The notes under the pieces were generated by a model. That model was not told where the DNA came from. It saw only the letters and a list, made by a program, of their open reading frames with translations, and made no database searches. A stretch of 64,000 nucleotides of DNA from Streptantibioticus rubrisoli (GTDB lineage: Bacteria > Actinomycetota > Actinomycetes > Streptomycetales > Streptomycetaceae), in contig NZ_JANFNH010000002.1 of the NCBI RefSeq assembly GCF_024436055.1, forward strand, positions 248,001-312,000, given 5' to 3'. The position numbers were made by a program, and so were the translations under genes. Below, piece after piece: positions 43,126 through 51,734 of this stretch; positions within the stretch are counted from its first letter, which is position 1, and every line of letters starts with the position of its first letter.

Positions 43126-43998
43126 CTACGACACGTGCGCCCCCACCAGGTGGCCGACCAGGAATGTCATACCGGTCGCCAGCGCGCCCGCCACGAACTG
43201 CCGCACCCCGCCGACCAGCACCGGACGCCCGGTGAGCCGGGCCACCGCACCGCCGCCGAGGAGCGCCGCGAGCCCCGCGAGCACCAGGGCCAGCACGAAG
43301 GACGGCAGGCCGAGGAAGTAGGGCAGCAGCGGAACCAGCGCACCGACCGTGAACGAGGCGAACGACGCCCCCGCCGCCGTCCACGGGGACGGCAGGTCGT
43401 CCGGGTCGATGCCCAACTCCTCGCGGACGTGCACCGCGATGGCCTGCTCCGGGTCGGCGGAGATCTGCCGGGCCACCACGTCCGCCAGATGGGGGTCGAC
43501 ACCGCGCTTGACGAACACCTCGGCCAGCTCGCGCTGTTCGGCCTCGGGGTTGCGCGAGTGCTGGAGCTGCTCGACGGCCACCTCGGCCTGGGTCAGCTCG
43601 TTCTGCGAACAGATCGAGATGTACTCGCCGGTGGCCATCGAGAAGGCACCGGCTATCAGCCCGGCGAGACCGGTGAGCACGATGGTGCGGTTGGCGGCAC
43701 CACCACCGCCGACACCGGCGATCAGCGAGGCGTTGGTGACCAGCCCGTCCATCGCCCCGAACACCGCCGGCCGCAGCCAGCCGCCGGAAACGTCACGGTG
43801 CCGCAGCGCCCGGTGCCGCCCGCGCGACTGCCGCCGGGGCGGGACGAGCGGCACCACAGGGGGTACGGTCGGCGGCGGGGGAACGGGCATAGTGAACTGC
43901 TCGGTGGCGTACGCACCGGCGGGCTGCGGGTCCGTGCCGGGAGGGTACGGCTCGGGGGGCGAACCGGGGGAGCGGAGCCACTGCGTGTTGACCGACAC
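43126..43998 (-). CDS. VIT1/CCC1-family metal transporter
   Basis: The protein is 290 residues. After a proline-rich 55-residue head comes the VIT fold: GAMDGLVTNASLIAGVGGG near 81-99, GEYISICSQNEL, the cytoplasmic helical insert, and membrane helices ending LVGHLVGAHVS. Family members move Fe2+ or Mn2+ out of the cytosol. GTG at 43998 has GGAGGG upstream with a 5-base spacer. The neighbouring genes give no clue to the metal. Confidence 0.85.
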   Translation of the reverse strand: MSVNTQWLRSPGSPPEPYPPGTDPQPAGAYATEQFTMPVPPPPTVPPVVPLVPPRRQSRGRHRALRHRDVSGGWLRPAVFGAMDGLVTNASLIAGVGGGGAANRTIVLTGLAGLIAGAFSMATGEYISICSQNELTQAEVAVEQLQHSRNPEAEQRELAEVFVKRGVDPHLADVVARQISADPEQAIAVHVREELGIDPDDLPSPWTAAGASFASFTVGALVPLLPYFLGLPSFVLALVLAGLAALLGGGAVARLTGRPVLVGGVRQFVAGALATGMTFLVGHLVGAHVS

Positions 43999-44063
43999 GT
44001 CTACCCTCCATCAGCGCGAACACTTCGCTTTGGGTGGGGTAACGGAAGCGTCCGCTCCGAGGT

Positions 44064-45371
44064 TCACCGGTGGCGGTCCGCCGGTGTGCGCCGCCGTACG
44101 ATCAGCGGCAGCGCGCCGGGCATCGACATCAGCCGGGTCACCGGACGTGATCCGCCCGGTCCGGGGCGGACGGTGCACCGGCTGAAGATCACGCTCAGGA
44201 AGGCGGCCATCTCCGCCCGGGCGAACTGCTCCCCGGCGCATCCGCGCACACCGCTGCCGAACGGGATGTACGCGTCCCGTGGAATCCCCGGAGTCGACTC
44301 GGGCAGCCAGCGGTCGGGGTCGAACTGCTCGGGGTGGGCGAAGAGTTCGGGGTCACGCTGGAGCGCGTAGATGGAGAACAGCACGGTGGACCCGGCCGGA
44401 ATCAGGTAACCGCCCAACTCCACCGGGCTGTTGGGCCGCCGGGTCAGCATCCAGGTGGACGGATACAGCCGCAGCGTCTCGGCGATCACCCGTTGCTGGA
44501 AGGCGAGTTCCCGCAGCGTCTCATGGGAGACCTGCCGAACCTCGCGCCGCCCGAGCGCCTCGTCCAGTTCGCGCTGGAACCGCCGCTGGGCGCCGTCGTC
44601 ACGGCTGAGCAGATAGCAGGCCCAGCTCAGGGCGCTGGCGGTGGTCTCGGTACCGGCGACCAGCATCGCGACCAGCTCGTCGTAGACCTGCTCGTCGGTC
44701 AGGGCGGCTCCGGTCTCCTCGTCGCGCCTGGTGAGCAGCGTCGACAGCAGATCACCGTTGCCCAGCCCGTCGGCCCGGTACTCCGCGATGGCCCGGCGCA
44801 CCGCCTCCTGAAGGGTGCGCAACGCCCGCCGGAAGCGCAGGTTCACCGGGGTGGGCAGCCTGTCCAGCGCCCCGACCGGGGCAAGGGCCCGCCTGCCGAG
44901 CTGCTCTATCAGCACCGGTACCGTACCGCGCACGTCCTCGGCGAGGCGCTTTCCGGCCGGGCCGCAGAACAGCACCCGGCTGACCGTCGCCACGGTGAGC
45001 GAGAACAGCTCCTGGTCCAGTAGGACCAGCGCGCCGTGCCGCCACGAGTCGACCCTGGCCTCCGCGAGTTCGCACATGGTCGCCGCGTACCGCCGGATCC
45101 GGGACGGATGCAGCACGAGCCCGGTGGGCCTGCGCCGTCGGACCGGGGCGGACCCCTCCGCGTCGGCCACCAGCATCTGCCGGATGAGCGCGGGCGAGTT
45201 GACCGCGTAGGCCGCCCGTGGGCCGAGCCGGAACCGCACGACATCACCTCGTGCCCGCAGCGCCCGGACGAACTCCAGTGGCTGGCCGCGCAGTTGGGGG
45301 AGGTGCCCGAGGAGCGGCAGTGCGCCGGGCAGCGACGGAATCCTCACGCGATGGACGGTGCTGGCACGCAT
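44064..45371 (-). CDS. cytochrome P450
   Basis: The protein is 435 residues from ATG 45371. The I-helix oxygen motif is AGTETTASALSW, ExxR is ETLRLYP, and the haem loop is PFGSGVRGCAGEQFA with the ligand cysteine. The N-terminal PGALPLLGHLPQL and PERF-like EQFDPDRWLPE resemble P450s of pentalenene-oxygenase (CYP183/CYP170-like) type that act on terpenes. No terpene cyclase or redox partner is adjacent, so the substrate is unknown. A longer start (45419) lacks a ribosome site. Confidence 0.9.
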   Translation of the reverse strand: MRASTVHRVRIPSLPGALPLLGHLPQLRGQPLEFVRALRARGDVVRFRLGPRAAYAVNSPALIRQMLVADAEGSAPVRRRRPTGLVLHPSRIRRYAATMCELAEARVDSWRHGALVLLDQELFSLTVATVSRVLFCGPAGKRLAEDVRGTVPVLIEQLGRRALAPVGALDRLPTPVNLRFRRALRTLQEAVRRAIAEYRADGLGNGDLLSTLLTRRDEETGAALTDEQVYDELVAMLVAGTETTASALSWACYLLSRDDGAQRRFQRELDEALGRREVRQVSHETLRELAFQQRVIAETLRLYPSTWMLTRRPNSPVELGGYLIPAGSTVLFSIYALQRDPELFAHPEQFDPDRWLPESTPGIPRDAYIPFGSGVRGCAGEQFARAEMAAFLSVIFSRCTVRPGPGGSRPVTRLMSMPGALPLIVRRRTPADRHR

Positions 45372-45565
45372 GCGGCTCACACTTTCCCGGGCACTCCACG
45401 CGAAACGTCCGGTGGCCATGCCACCGGACGCGAAGGGAGCGCGATGGCGCGTGGGGGTGGCACCGTGCCGCGCCTTATGGGGCGTTGTGCCGACGCGGTC
45501 GCAACCGCGTAATCTGTGCCGTCCGGACGGGCCGTCCGGAGGGACCCAAGCGAGGAGGGACGAAA

Positions 45566-45817
45566 ATGCCCCCGCACCGCGCGGCCGCGCGAGAGCACGC
45601 GTCCGGGCCGGATCCCGTGGATCCGGCCCGGTTCGCGACGGAGGAGTTCCGTATCCTCGCGCCGATACGGCCGACCATCTCCAAGGTGAGCTGCCCGCAC
45701 TGCCCGGGCGCCGCGTTCTTCGACGGCACGTCGGGGTGGGTGTGCATGAAGTGCGGGCCGGTGTTCGGGGCGACGCTGCACGGTCGCGATGCGTCCTCGG
45801 GTGAGGACGGGGAGTAG
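45566..45817 (+). CDS. small zinc-ribbon protein
   Basis: The protein is 83 residues. Two CxxC pairs, CPHC and CMKC about 14 residues apart, form a zinc ribbon around FFDGTSGW. GAGGAGGGA precedes ATG 45566 by 5 bases. There is no signal peptide. It is a conserved small actinomycete protein as far as I recall; the function is unknown, with nucleic-acid or protein binding possible. Confidence 0.75.
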   Translation: MPPHRAAAREHASGPDPVDPARFATEEFRILAPIRPTISKVSCPHCPGAAFFDGTSGWVCMKCGPVFGATLHGRDASSGEDGE

Positions 45818-45952
45818 CGCGGCGGCTCTTGGGGGGCGCCGATCGGGGGCGTGGAGGTACTTCTGCGATCCCGCTGCCGGTGGCCTGCTAGGCGCTGCGC
45901 TGGATTCGCTGGGAGTGCCGCGATGTGCCGTGGATCGGCTGCGGCGCGGTCG

Positions 45953-46008
45953 TGGCTGGTCGCGCCCACGCGGCGGAGGCGGAGATGAGCACAGCCCCGC
46001 GCCCCTTC
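45953..46008 (-). repeat. 56-base interspersed repeat, copy 2
   Basis: Read on the minus strand, this copy starts GAAGGGGCGCGGGGCTGTG and ends GCGCGACCAGCCA. It is inverted relative to the copy at 26419-26474. It lies in the 300-base gap between the zinc-ribbon and Rpf-like genes, which otherwise holds only a terminator hairpin. Confidence 0.65.
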
Positions 46009-46051
46009 GGGGGCTGCCGGACGGCCGCGGTCTTCAGTCGCCGCAGGGGTC

Positions 46052-46104
46052 AGCCCCACGGCGTGGACCGGCGGGTGAGCGGGGCCGGTGTGGGCCGTGG
46101 GGCT
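46052..46104 (-). terminator. terminator of the Rpf-like gene
   Basis: An 11-base stem, AGCCCCACGGC (46052-46062) with GCCGTGGGGCT (46094-46104), has a smaller hairpin inside its loop. It lies just downstream of the minus-strand stop at 46119. Confidence 0.6.
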
Positions 46105-46118
46105 GGGGGCTGGGAGGC

Positions 46119-46481
46119 TTACTTGAGGCCGCCTGCCTTGGCGCACTGCCAGGCGCCGGGGCCCTGCATGGCCAGCAGCTTGTTGGCGACGGTGATCTGC
46201 TGGTCCTTGGTGGCGTAGTCGGCGCGCGGGGCGTACTTCAGGCCGCCTGCGGCGGCCCAGCTGGACGGCGAGAACTGCAGGCCGCCGTAGTGGCCGTTGC
46301 CGCCGGTGTTGTGGTTGGACCAGTTGCCGCTGGACTCGCACTGGGCAACCCGGTCCCAGGTGGCGGAGGAGGCGGCCGAGGCGGTGGTCGATGCGAGGAC
46401 CGGCAGGCAGATCGCGGTGGTGGCGACACCGGCGAGTGCGGTGAGCCGGGTGGTCTTGGAGGCGCGGCGCAGCTTGAGCAT
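46119..46481 (-). CDS. resuscitation-promoting-factor-like transglycosylase
   Basis: The protein is 120 residues. A signal peptide (residues 1-36, ending TTASA-AS) leads into a single Rpf/transglycosylase-like domain, ATWDRVAQCESSGNW, with catalytic Glu49 and the Cys48/Cys113 pair (WQCAK). No LysM domain follows, so it is the short type. The enzyme cleaves peptidoglycan and aids spore germination and cell-wall remodelling. A c-di-AMP riboswitch precedes it. Confidence 0.9.
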   Translation of the reverse strand: MLKLRRASKTTRLTALAGVATTAICLPVLASTTASAASSATWDRVAQCESSGNWSNHNTGGNGHYGGLQFSPSSWAAAGGLKYAPRADYATKDQQITVANKLLAMQGPGAWQCAKAGGLK

Positions 46482-46492
46482 GGGTGGGTTCC

Positions 46493-46670
46493 TCACCGAC
46501 GCCTGCGAGGTCAGCTGTCGGGTTCGGGCCAGTGAGTGCCCGGTCGCGGCCGTGAAGGCGCACGACTTCACCCCGAGCCGGTCCCGGTTCCCCTCAGGTG
46601 GGGTGCGGATCCGGCAGCGAACCTTGGGTCCCCCGCTCCTGCCTTCGGCGCTGTTCGCGTCGACTGTTCC
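46493..46670 (-). ncRNA. c-di-AMP riboswitch (ydaO/yuaA type)
   Basis: On the minus strand the leader shows the actinomycete ydaO landmarks in order: GGCAGGAGCGGGGGACCC, GGGGAACCGGGACCGG, GGGGTGAAGTCG, then CCGAACCCGACAGCTGACC and GCAGGCGTCGGTGAGGA just before the ATG. In Streptomyces this riboswitch precedes rpf and other cell-wall hydrolase genes and lowers their expression when c-di-AMP is high. The boundaries are approximate. Confidence 0.88.
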
Positions 46671-46954
46671 CGTCGGTCGGCGGCAGGACTCGGCGTTCCA
46701 ACCGGCGGGGCCCGCGGAAGCGGGCGATGTCGACAGAAACATGCGCTTCCGGAAGACGGCAAGAGCCCATCAATCGAGCAAAACGGACTATTGGCGATCT
46801 TGAAGCTCGCATATCCGCAGGTCGGCGGGGGTAAAGTCCTAAAACTGACCGATTCGTCCACTTTTTTGGAGAGAGGTACATCACATCCCGGGCCGTCCCG
46901 GTCGCAGACCACCGCCCCGCCGTCCGCCCAGCTCGCAGCGCGTACCATCGCCGC

Positions 46955-48280
46955 ATGCGACCGGCCAAATACCGCGACGAGGACCTGGAACAGCACGCAC
47001 TGCGCCGCAGGGTGTCCGACGACGGGCAGCGTTCGGGGTTCGAGCACGACGTCGACCGGATCCTCTACTCCATCCAGTGGCGGGCACTGGCGGGCAAGAG
47101 CCAGGTCGTGGCGAGCGGCGAACTCGGCGCGTACCACACCCGGTTGACACACTCCATGAAGGTCGCCCAGCTCGGCCGCCGCATGGCCGAACGCCTCGAA
47201 CGCCGCTACGGCGGCCCCAACCCGGCGCTCGTGGAAGCCGCCTGCATGGCACACGACATCGGCCATCCGCCCTTCGGGCACGCGGGCGAGACGGCGTTGC
47301 GCGCCACCATGGACGAGTTGCGGGACGCCGACCGCGCGCTCGACAGCTTCGAGGGCAACGCCCAGACGCTGCGCGTACTGACCTTCCTGGCCGCCCACAA
47401 GTACCCGGGCCACCGCGGACTGCACCTCACCCGGGCCTGCCTCGACGCGTCCACCAAGTACCCGTGGGAACGCGCCCCGTTGGCCGTGGACCCGGCCCGG
47501 CACGCCAAGTGGGGTGTGTACGTGGCGGATCGGGAGGCGTTCGCCTGGGTGCGGGCGGGCCGGACCGGAACCGAGGTGCCGGTCGAGGAGCAGGTGATGG
47601 ACTGGGCCGACGACGTCACGTACGCCTGCCACGACGTGGAGGACTTCTACCGCACCGGCCTGATCCCGCTGGCGGCCCTGTTCCCGCCCGACGGACGCGC
47701 GGGCGGCGACACCGAGCGCGAGACCGCGCGCTTCCTGGACTACGTGGCGGCCAAGCGGGCCCGCACCCAGCAGCCGTTCGACCGCGCCGAGGCCCGGCAG
47801 TTGATGGCGGACATCGGCAAACGGCTCCAGGTCCCGGCGCCCTACAGCGGCAGCCATGAGGACGCCGTCGCGGTCAACCGGCGCACCGCCGACCTGATCG
47901 CCTACTTCACCCGGGACATCCACCTCGAAGTCGGCGACGCGGCCGCCATCCGCTACGGCGCGCGCCTGGTCATCCCCCAAGAGCGCCGCGCGGCCTGCGA
48001 CCTGCTCAAGGAGCTGGTGTGGTGCTACGTGATCGACCGCCCCGCGCTCGCCACACAGCAGCACGGAAAGCGGCGCATCGTCAGCGAGTTGCTGCGGTGG
48101 AGCCATCAAGCCCCCGAACTGCTGCCGCCCGAGCGCGCCCAGGAACTGGAGCTGCACGGTGACCCACTGCGGGCCGCGGCCGACCATGTCGCCTCGCTCA
48201 CCGAGGACCAGGCCATCGCCCTGCACCAGCGCCTGTCCGGCGTCGGCCTCGGCTCCATGAACGACAACATGTGGCTGTGA
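46955..48280 (+). CDS. dgt: dGTP triphosphohydrolase-like HD protein
   Basis: The protein is 441 residues. HD-domain metal ligands are in YHTRLTHSMKV, AHDIGHPPFGHAGE and MDWADDVTYACHD. The N-terminal RSGFEHDVDRILYSIQWRALAGKSQV is typical of the Dgt-like family. The enzyme removes triphosphate from dGTP or other dNTPs. ATG 46955 opens MRPAKYRDEDLEQHA; no strong ribosome site is seen. The gap upstream holds the divergent Rpf promoter and the riboswitch leader. Confidence 0.9.
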   Translation: MRPAKYRDEDLEQHALRRRVSDDGQRSGFEHDVDRILYSIQWRALAGKSQVVASGELGAYHTRLTHSMKVAQLGRRMAERLERRYGGPNPALVEAACMAHDIGHPPFGHAGETALRATMDELRDADRALDSFEGNAQTLRVLTFLAAHKYPGHRGLHLTRACLDASTKYPWERAPLAVDPARHAKWGVYVADREAFAWVRAGRTGTEVPVEEQVMDWADDVTYACHDVEDFYRTGLIPLAALFPPDGRAGGDTERETARFLDYVAAKRARTQQPFDRAEARQLMADIGKRLQVPAPYSGSHEDAVAVNRRTADLIAYFTRDIHLEVGDAAAIRYGARLVIPQERRAACDLLKELVWCYVIDRPALATQQHGKRRIVSELLRWSHQAPELLPPERAQELELHGDPLRAAADHVASLTEDQAIALHQRLSGVGLGSMNDNMWL

Positions 48281-48541
48281 CCGGGAAAGGACCGCCTCGC
48301 CGGTCGGCTTTTCTTGATCCCGCCTGTGCGCGGATCCAGGCTGCTGGCGTCCGTGCGGCGAAGGACGCTGACGCGCGACATCGACCCCGGACCCGGCACC
48401 GTGCCCAGCGAGTTCCGGTGCAGGTTCGGGGCTGTCGTCGGCCCGCGTGCGGAGTGGGCGAGAGGCGCCCTGGTCGGGGAGAACGGCCCGCACCGCAGCG
48501 AGGCCCCGCGCAACGGCCTGCCCGGCGCCGCAGTCGGCCGC

Positions 48542-48748
48542 ACACCGGGCGACCACCTCGCCTTCGGCCACGGTCCGCGCTTCTGCCTCGGCGCCCAACC
48601 GGCCCGGTTGCGGATGCGGGAGATGGTCGCCGCCGTCCTGGACCGGCTCGGCGAGGTCCAACTGCCCGGAGAACCACGGCGGTCGCGCTCCGACCTGGAA
48701 AACGGCCTCAGGCACCTGCCGATCCGCTGGCGGCCGCTGGGCCGTTGA
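48542..48748 (+). pseudogene. C-terminal remnant of a cytochrome P450
   Basis: About 68 residues resemble the end of a P450: GDHLAFGHGPRFCLGAQPAR is the haem loop with its cysteine, followed by the L-helix and a closing RHLPIRWRPL. The first 330 or so residues of a P450 are missing; upstream sequence in the same frame (from 48314) shows no P450 motifs. The stop overlaps the 3' end of the PucR-type regulator by 41 bases. It is a decayed fragment. Confidence 0.75.
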
Positions 48749-49973
48749 CGGTGCGCGCGCCGCGCAGCAGCAGGGCGGCCAGCGCCAGTGCCGTGCCGCG
48801 CGGTGCGGACAGGTCGAGGCCGGTGAGCTCGGCGATCCGGGCCAGCCGGTTGTCCACCGTGTTGGGGTGCAGACCCAGTTGGCGCGCGGTGCCGCGGCGG
48901 TCGCGCTGGCTCTCCAGATAGGTGCCCAACGTCGCGAGCAGTTCCGGCCGGTCGGCTATCGGGTCCAGCAGTGCGGCGATCGGCCCGCTGCTCTCGCTGT
49001 TCCGGGACAGATGGAACTCCAGCAGCACATCGTCCAACCGGTGCAGCCCCGGCGGCCGTCCACAGGCCCGGGCCACCCGGATCACCTCGGCCGCGGTACG
49101 GGCGGCCTCGGCGAAGTCCACCGCAGTCGCGGCGGGCACGGCGGCCAGCCGCACCTCGACCCCGCAGTCCCTGCGCAGCAGTTCCACGAGACCCTCGGGG
49201 ACCTCCGGCGCCCCCTGGCCGTCCCGCCCCGGCACGACCGCGTGCCCGCCGTCGTCGGTGAGGACGGTGAGCACCTCGCCACCGAAACCGCCCTCCAGCG
49301 CCGTGCGCAGCCGGCGTCTGCGCCGCCGCTCGGCCATCACCCGCCCGGTGGCCGACGCCGCCGACTCGACCCGCAGGCACAGCACAAGGCCGCCGTGCTC
49401 GACCCCCAGCGCCCGCACCGCCTCGTCGTCCGCCGCCCGGGTGCCGTCGAGCAGTCCGCGCAGCACCGAGCGGCGCCGCTCGTAGCGCTCGGCGTCCAGC
49501 GCCGCCCGCTCGTCAAGGTAGGTTTCGGCGACCGCGCCCATGATGCCCTCCTGGGTGCGCAGCAGCAGTCCGGCCAGCTCGCTCAGCGCGGCCTCCTCGC
49601 CGGGCCCGGCGCTGTCGTGCAGCGCCTGCCACAGCACGTACACACCGAGGGCGTGGCTGCGCAGCAACTGCCGTAGCGGTACGCCCTGCTCGGCGCGTTG
49701 GGCGGCGCGCTCGCGGAACATCCGGTAGTCGTCGGCGCGGCAGACCGGGTCGAGGGGCCGACGGGCGAACAGCCGCAGACCGTATCGGGCGGTGGCGGCG
49801 ATCTCGGCGTCCTCAGCGTCCTCAGGGGCGTTTGATGCCCGCTCGGCGCGGTCCCGTGAGATCCGCCGGGCCAGCTCGTCTATCCGGGGCTCGCAACGGG
49901 CCGCGAGGGCACGGGCGTTGCGGGACACCTCGTACCGGCCCGGCGAACGGGTCGTTCGCGGACGTGCGGTCAT
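48708..49973 (-). CDS. PucR/CdaR-type transcriptional regulator
   Basis: The protein is 421 residues. The C-terminal helix-turn-helix is TLGTYLESQRDRRGTARQLGLHPNTVDNRL, the PucR HTH_30 signature; the middle has a GGDEF-like CdaR domain and the N-terminus a helical sensor region (RRPLDPVCRADDYRMFRERAA). ATG 49973 has CGGAGG upstream with a 6-base spacer; the frame to 50171 is longer but unsupported. Its target is unknown; the divergent methyltransferase gene is the nearest candidate. Confidence 0.85.
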   Translation of the reverse strand: MTARPRTTRSPGRYEVSRNARALAARCEPRIDELARRISRDRAERASNAPEDAEDAEIAATARYGLRLFARRPLDPVCRADDYRMFRERAAQRAEQGVPLRQLLRSHALGVYVLWQALHDSAGPGEEAALSELAGLLLRTQEGIMGAVAETYLDERAALDAERYERRRSVLRGLLDGTRAADDEAVRALGVEHGGLVLCLRVESAASATGRVMAERRRRRRLRTALEGGFGGEVLTVLTDDGGHAVVPGRDGQGAPEVPEGLVELLRRDCGVEVRLAAVPAATAVDFAEAARTAAEVIRVARACGRPPGLHRLDDVLLEFHLSRNSESSGPIAALLDPIADRPELLATLGTYLESQRDRRGTARQLGLHPNTVDNRLARIAELTGLDLSAPRGTALALAALLLRGARTVNGPAAASGSAGA

Positions 49974-50151
49974 CGCGGTCCTCCGAGCACTCGAATGTCG
50001 CCTCCCGGGCTGTGACGCATCACAGTATGAACGGCTACCGGCTCCGTAACCTGGTGGGGCCGTCGGCGTTCTCACAGTGGCTGCCTCATGCAATGACCTC
50101 GCGGTCGAGGCAGTGGTGCCGCGAGGACCCGCCGGTCGAAAGGCTGCCGCA

Positions 50152-50913
50152 GTGCTGCGCATCTCAGCCACGCCCCCGATGCCGGTCCGCGTCCTCGACC
50201 CCGCGGGCGCGGACTACCACCGTGCCTTGACGACGTTCCTGGCCAGCACCGACCAGGGGCAGGTCGCCGTGGAGCAGTTGGCCGCCGTGATCCGGCGGTT
50301 GCCGCACCGCGGGCTGTTCGTGGACGCGGGCGCGGGCGACGGCGCCACCACCAGCCGCCTCGCCCGGCACTTCCAGCGGACGGTCGCCATCGAGCCCCAC
50401 GCCCTGCTGCGCGAGGCGTGCCCGCAGGCCGAACTGCTGCCCGGCGCCATCGCCGCCGTGCGCCCCGACGAGCCCGCCGACCTGGTGCTGTGCTCGCACG
50501 TGCTGTACCAGGTACCGCGCCGTTCCTGGGCGGAAACGGTTCGCCGGATGCTCGGCTGGCTGGCGGAGGAGGGTGAACTCGTCGTGGTGCTGCGGAACCC
50601 GGACAGTGACTGCCAGCGTTTGGTGCGCCACTTCACCGGCGTACACCTCGATCTCACCGAGCTGCGCGATGAGTTGGCGCACGACGGCGTCGAGGCGCGC
50701 ATCGAGACGCTCACCTCCCACGTCCACACCGACACCATGGCGGACGCGGTCACCGTCGCCGAGTTCCTGCTCAACACCGCACCGCTGAAGGAACTGGGCG
50801 CGCCCGACCGCAGGGACCTGGAGGTGTACCTGCGACGGGCGTTCGCCGACTACTCGGGAGGTTTCACGTTGACATCCACCCAGGACTTCCTCCACGTCCG
50901 GCGGGCACGCTGA
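50152..50913 (+). CDS. SAM-dependent methyltransferase
   Basis: The protein is 253 residues from GTG 50152 (GAAAGG upstream, 8-base spacer); ATG 50179 is an alternative. The SAM loop is LFVDAGAGDGATTSRLARHF, followed by AIEPH, and DLVLCSHVLYQVPRRSWAETVRRM is the usual motif III/IV region. It is a class I methyltransferase with an unknown substrate. Its stop overlaps the next ATG, so the lipoprotein-like gene is co-translated. Confidence 0.8.
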   Translation: MLRISATPPMPVRVLDPAGADYHRALTTFLASTDQGQVAVEQLAAVIRRLPHRGLFVDAGAGDGATTSRLARHFQRTVAIEPHALLREACPQAELLPGAIAAVRPDEPADLVLCSHVLYQVPRRSWAETVRRMLGWLAEEGELVVVLRNPDSDCQRLVRHFTGVHLDLTELRDELAHDGVEARIETLTSHVHTDTMADAVTVAEFLLNTAPLKELGAPDRRDLEVYLRRAFADYSGGFTLTSTQDFLHVRRAR

Positions 50914-51344
50914 TGTTCCGCCCTGGAACACCGGCCCGGCTGCTGCTCGTTGGCGTCCTCCCCGGGCTGCTGTGCGGCTGTATGGCGATGCCCTCGCATG
51001 CGCGGTCCACCGATGCCGCGCAGCGGTTCGGCCCGTCGGCCACACCGGGGACGCGGCGGTCGCCAAGCGCGTTGCCGTTGGTGACGATCACCGCGCCCGC
51101 CGCGCCGTCCGCCGGTCGGCCCGCCCCGGTCCAGCGACCGGACGCTCCCGACGATCCGCCCGTGGCACCCGTCAGGCCCCAGAGCCCCCGGCAGCCCGCG
51201 GCGCATCGCGCGCGGCAGAACCGCGCGCCGGTGCGGGCCCGGCCGCCGGTGGACATCGCAGCCGGGCTGTGCGAGCAGGCGGAGTGGTCCGGCCAGCTTC
51301 CGTCCGGACTCGGGGCGTCCTGCCGCCAGATGCTCGGCCGCTGA
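50913..51344 (+). CDS. putative lipoprotein
   Basis: The protein is 143 residues. The N-terminus is basic, then LLLVGVLPGLLCGC-MAMP, an approximate lipobox ending in Cys23. The middle is disordered, rich in Pro, Arg and Ala, and the last 35 residues (DIAAGLCEQAEWSGQLPSGLGASC) hold two cysteines in a small ordered tail. It starts inside the methyltransferase stop. The function is unknown. Confidence 0.65.
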   Translation: MFRPGTPARLLLVGVLPGLLCGCMAMPSHARSTDAAQRFGPSATPGTRRSPSALPLVTITAPAAPSAGRPAPVQRPDAPDDPPVAPVRPQSPRQPAAHRARQNRAPVRARPPVDIAAGLCEQAEWSGQLPSGLGASCRQMLGR

Positions 51345-51348
51345 GGAC

Positions 51349-51726
51349 TCACAGCGCGCGCAGCCGGTCGATCACCTCCCGCAGCAGTTCGGGATCCGGC
51401 TGGTCCGCGGCGGCGCGGGCCGGGGCGATGGTGACCAGCTCGGCGTCCAGCAGATCACCGAGCAGTACCCGCAGCGCGCCGACCGGCAGATCGGCGTCGG
51501 CGGCGAGTTCGGCGACCGGGCGGGCGGCGTCCCCGAGCAGTTCGAGCAGCGCGGCGCGGGCGTGGTCCAGGCCGGTCGGCGGCGGCCCCTCGGACACTGC
51601 GGCGACCACCGACATCAGGTCGAAGGCATGCTGACGGACCGGCCGGGTCCGCCCCCGGGTCACAGTGTACGGGCGGACCAGCGGCCCCGACTCGTCCTCG
51701 TACCAGTGGCCGTCGGCGTCGTTCAT
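51349..51726 (-). CDS. cvnC: conservon DUF742 protein (CvnC)
   Basis: The protein is 125 residues. The opening ESGPLVRPYTVTRGRTRP and the later winged-helix-like AELAADADLPVGALRVLLGDLLDAELV are standard DUF742. In conservons it works with a sensor kinase, a roadblock protein and a GTPase at the membrane. It is the last gene of this operon; the GTPase CvnD that normally follows is missing. Confidence 0.9.
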   Translation of the reverse strand: MNDADGHWYEDESGPLVRPYTVTRGRTRPVRQHAFDLMSVVAAVSEGPPPTGLDHARAALLELLGDAARPVAELAADADLPVGALRVLLGDLLDAELVTIAPARAAADQPDPELLREVIDRLRAL

Positions 51727-51734
51727 ACCGGCCG

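Noticed and set aside
48281-48541. Coding sequence upstream of the P450 fragment
   Set aside because: The frame is open from 48314 but shows no P450 helix, ExxR or I-helix motif and no ribosome site.
48542-48748. P450 remnant as the lost cvnE of the nearby conservon
   Set aside because: It lies on the opposite strand and beyond three intact unrelated genes, so a simple loss from the conservon does not explain it.
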